Positions 62,005 through 64,000 of a stretch of DNA of 64,000 nucleotides are shown in pieces. Under the pieces are notes generated by a model that did not search any database, was not told the origin of the DNA, and saw nothing but the letters and a program-made list of their open reading frames with translations. This stretch comes from Paragordius varius. Its lineage: Eukaryota; Nematomorpha. Position 1 is the stretch's first letter, and each line of letters opens with the position of its first letter. The translations under genes were made by a program, and so were the position numbers. The stretch lies in assembly GCA_964247055.1 (NCBI GenBank), contig OZ176050.1, positions 7,626,001-7,690,000 on the forward strand. The letters are read 5' to 3'.

Positions 62005-63826
62005 ATTAAATTGTTTTTTGTTTACGAAAAATTTGTAGTTTATTTCATGTCCTTCCTTATCGGTTTTTAAGCAATATTAGATAATTGGAAGTGTAATTGT
62101 TGTAATTTTTTGAAAATCATGTACTAAATGCACATTATTCTACATACACATTAAAACTAAATATATATTAAAAAAATTATATATGATGTACACAAAAATA
62201 AAATTAATAAATAAATCTCGTTCGTATATATATTTCGAAATCATAATATATATATGTCAATGAAAAAAAAATGAATTTCTATGGAGCTTATACATTCTAA
62301 CGTTAACGAAATATGTAGAGTGTAATTAGTCAATACGTGCTTAGAACTTCCTGTATTATAACACACTAAAAGCAATTCCGGATAAAAACATTATTGTATA
62401 ATTTTTTATATTATATTTCAAATTTCGTTTTAGTAATGAGTGACAACAATGATATTTCAAATCTTTTTTAGATTTGAAATTTAATGTTTTATCAGAAATC
62501 GAATACGTATAATTTTTTACCAAAATTTTGTTTACGCCTCTATGTTTAAATGGATCATATTGTATCATTTAATTAAAATATCATTATTTTTAAGAAAATT
62601 ACTTATTTTGCATCGAAATTCCCATTGTATATATATATATATATATATATGTAAAATATTTTTATATTAAACAAAATTTACATAATCGGAAGCTTTTCTA
62701 TAGTAACAAAACATTTTTTAACACAAAAAATTATGTAGCGAAGAAAAACAGATACTAAAACGCAAAATAACTCTGAAGGAAATATGTAATCAGTATTCAA
62801 TATGTTGCAAATACATCAAAATATATATGTGTAACGGTAAGTGATTGTTATTCATTAGTTAACATTTGCAATAATTACATATTACATACAAGAATAAAAT
62901 CGGAAGCGATAGAGCAATCCTACATTACGTAATGATAATTAGATTATATTTTACGGGAAAAGAAAAGGGGTTGATTTATTTAAAATAATTGACTATATAT
63001 ACATTTAATAAACATATATACTTAACATTAAAATTTAATCACTTTGATCTGTAATCACAATCAAAAAAGTGAATCTTGTCTTAAAAACCAATTTCTGTCA
63101 TAAAAATGGTATCCATAGAATAACTTTTGGGCCCCTAGATAAAAAACAAAAGACAATGGAGAAATTGGGTTAATTACAAAAAAACGAATATTTTATCTGC
63201 AGGTTAAAGAACTTGCATGCTTCAATGTATTGTTCGTTTATGGTTTCAGCTTGCGTCAGAATAGCACAGGCAATTTCAAACATGAATTTATTTTTTTAAA
63301 TATTTCACAGCGACTAACACCCTATTGTAGCCCAAAATTATATCATAATTTGTTTTTAGCATTTTTCACTACAAAAAGCAAGTGGTATTGCTTATATCTT
63401 AAGATAATATTTATTTCTTTACTTAAATTTTGCACTCGCATTCACGAGTGGCTTAAGGTTGCAAATAAATTTTATTGTATACCAATTTCGAACTCCTCCC
63501 AATTAATGTTAACTCTCTCCCTATTTAACAGTTACTACATTCATATTCAGTAGCGTATGGGTTACAATTAAAAATCCGTTGGCAATCCAATATAGATAAT
63601 GTTTAAGATAATTGAATATTGCTTGCATATGAATAAATTTCCACTATACGCTAAATACATAAGCTAATTCATAGGAAATTTAAAACCGACTTTGCTTTAG
63701 GTTGTATAGCCTCCGTTACATACATATATTCGCCAGATATTGATAATACCAATTTAAAGTAATTTAAAAGTTGTTCTATTCTCTTATCAAAAAATTAAAA
63801 ATTTATTTTTATGATAATTAATAAAG
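62005..63826. other. 3' flank of Irx and intergenic sequence
   Basis: Overlapping AATAAA signals at 62197-62215 probably end the Irx transcript. A short TA tract lies at about 62628-62650. A 107-codon frame at 63230-63553 has no recognisable motif, and I cannot support it as a gene. Nothing else is seen. Confidence 0.5.
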
Positions 63827-64000
63827 ATACCATTTACAGCTCAAATTCCCCCTTGAACAATTCAAATTTACCCTCGAACAATTCCAACACCCTAAAATAA
63901 AATTTGTTTTTTAAATTAAAAATTACCTATATTTTAAAAATGAAATTTTGTTTAAAATTAAAAAACTGAAAAAAATAAAAACCAAGCCATTAAGATATAT
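63827..64000. repeat. Foldback MITE, cut by the window edge
   Basis: Starts ATACCATTTACAGCTC, followed by copies of the CAAATTTACCCTCGAACAAT unit and then the AAAATTACCTAT segment seen in the centre of the copy at 28704-28926. Only the left part is inside the window. Confidence 0.65.

Noticed and set aside
63230-63553. 107-codon open frame near the right end
   Set aside because: No motif, signal peptide or composition shift that separates it from chance frames in AT-rich DNA.
1-64000. CRISPR arrays, bacterial operons, tRNA genes
   Set aside because: Spliced animal genes make the first two irrelevant, and no tRNA-like cloverleaf with B-box GGTTCGAATCC-type sequence was noticed by eye.

Overview
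The window is AT-rich eukaryotic DNA from an animal: spliced genes with GT-AG introns, TA microsatellites, and many decayed transposons. Translated by eye, three host genes are recognisable, all on the + strand. They are the 3' end of a neurocalcin/hippocalcin-type calcium sensor (5295-5961), a complete high-affinity choline transporter of the SLC5A7/ChT type (20067-28156, or 28555 for a second 3' end), and an Iroquois-class (Irx) TALE homeobox gene (51983-62004). The choline transporter reads closest to insect ChT from memory, so an arthropod is likely. An AT-rich crustacean such as a parasitic copepod would fit, but nothing in the sequence proves it.

Layout. 1-5294 is intron upstream of the calcium-sensor exons and holds two short hAT-type MITEs. 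5962-20066 is gene-free and repeat-laden: a rearranged hAT with an exact 8-bp target duplication (7031-9411), a mariner relic, a possible Merlin/IS1595-like relic, a pair of unnamed dispersed repeats, an RTE-type LINE fragment and a further MITE. 20067-28555 is the transporter; its intron 8 is mostly one foldback MITE, and a second copy lies just downstream. 28927-37990 holds a second mariner relic, a nearly full-length but broken RTE-like LINE (32090-34880) with two more pieces of the same family, and a small cysteine-bearing candidate exon (36716-36897). 38050-41980 is a large palindromic repeat built from tandem monomers of about 160 bp around a unique core, flipping orientation twice. 41981-51982 has no gene I can see, apart from two small MITEs and a 39-copy TA array. 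The Irx gene fills 51983-62004. The rest is 3' flank, ending in another foldback MITE cut by the window edge.

The host genes are all associated with nervous-system or developmental roles (calcium sensing, choline uptake for acetylcholine synthesis, patterning). They are independent transcription units and there is no operon logic. The strongest unusual signals are the palindromic repeat at 38-42 kb and its dispersed relative near 18.3 kb, the hAT whose 5' half is replaced by an inverted copy of its 3' half, two alternative carboxy-terminal ends of the choline transporter, and the very long divergent Irx protein.
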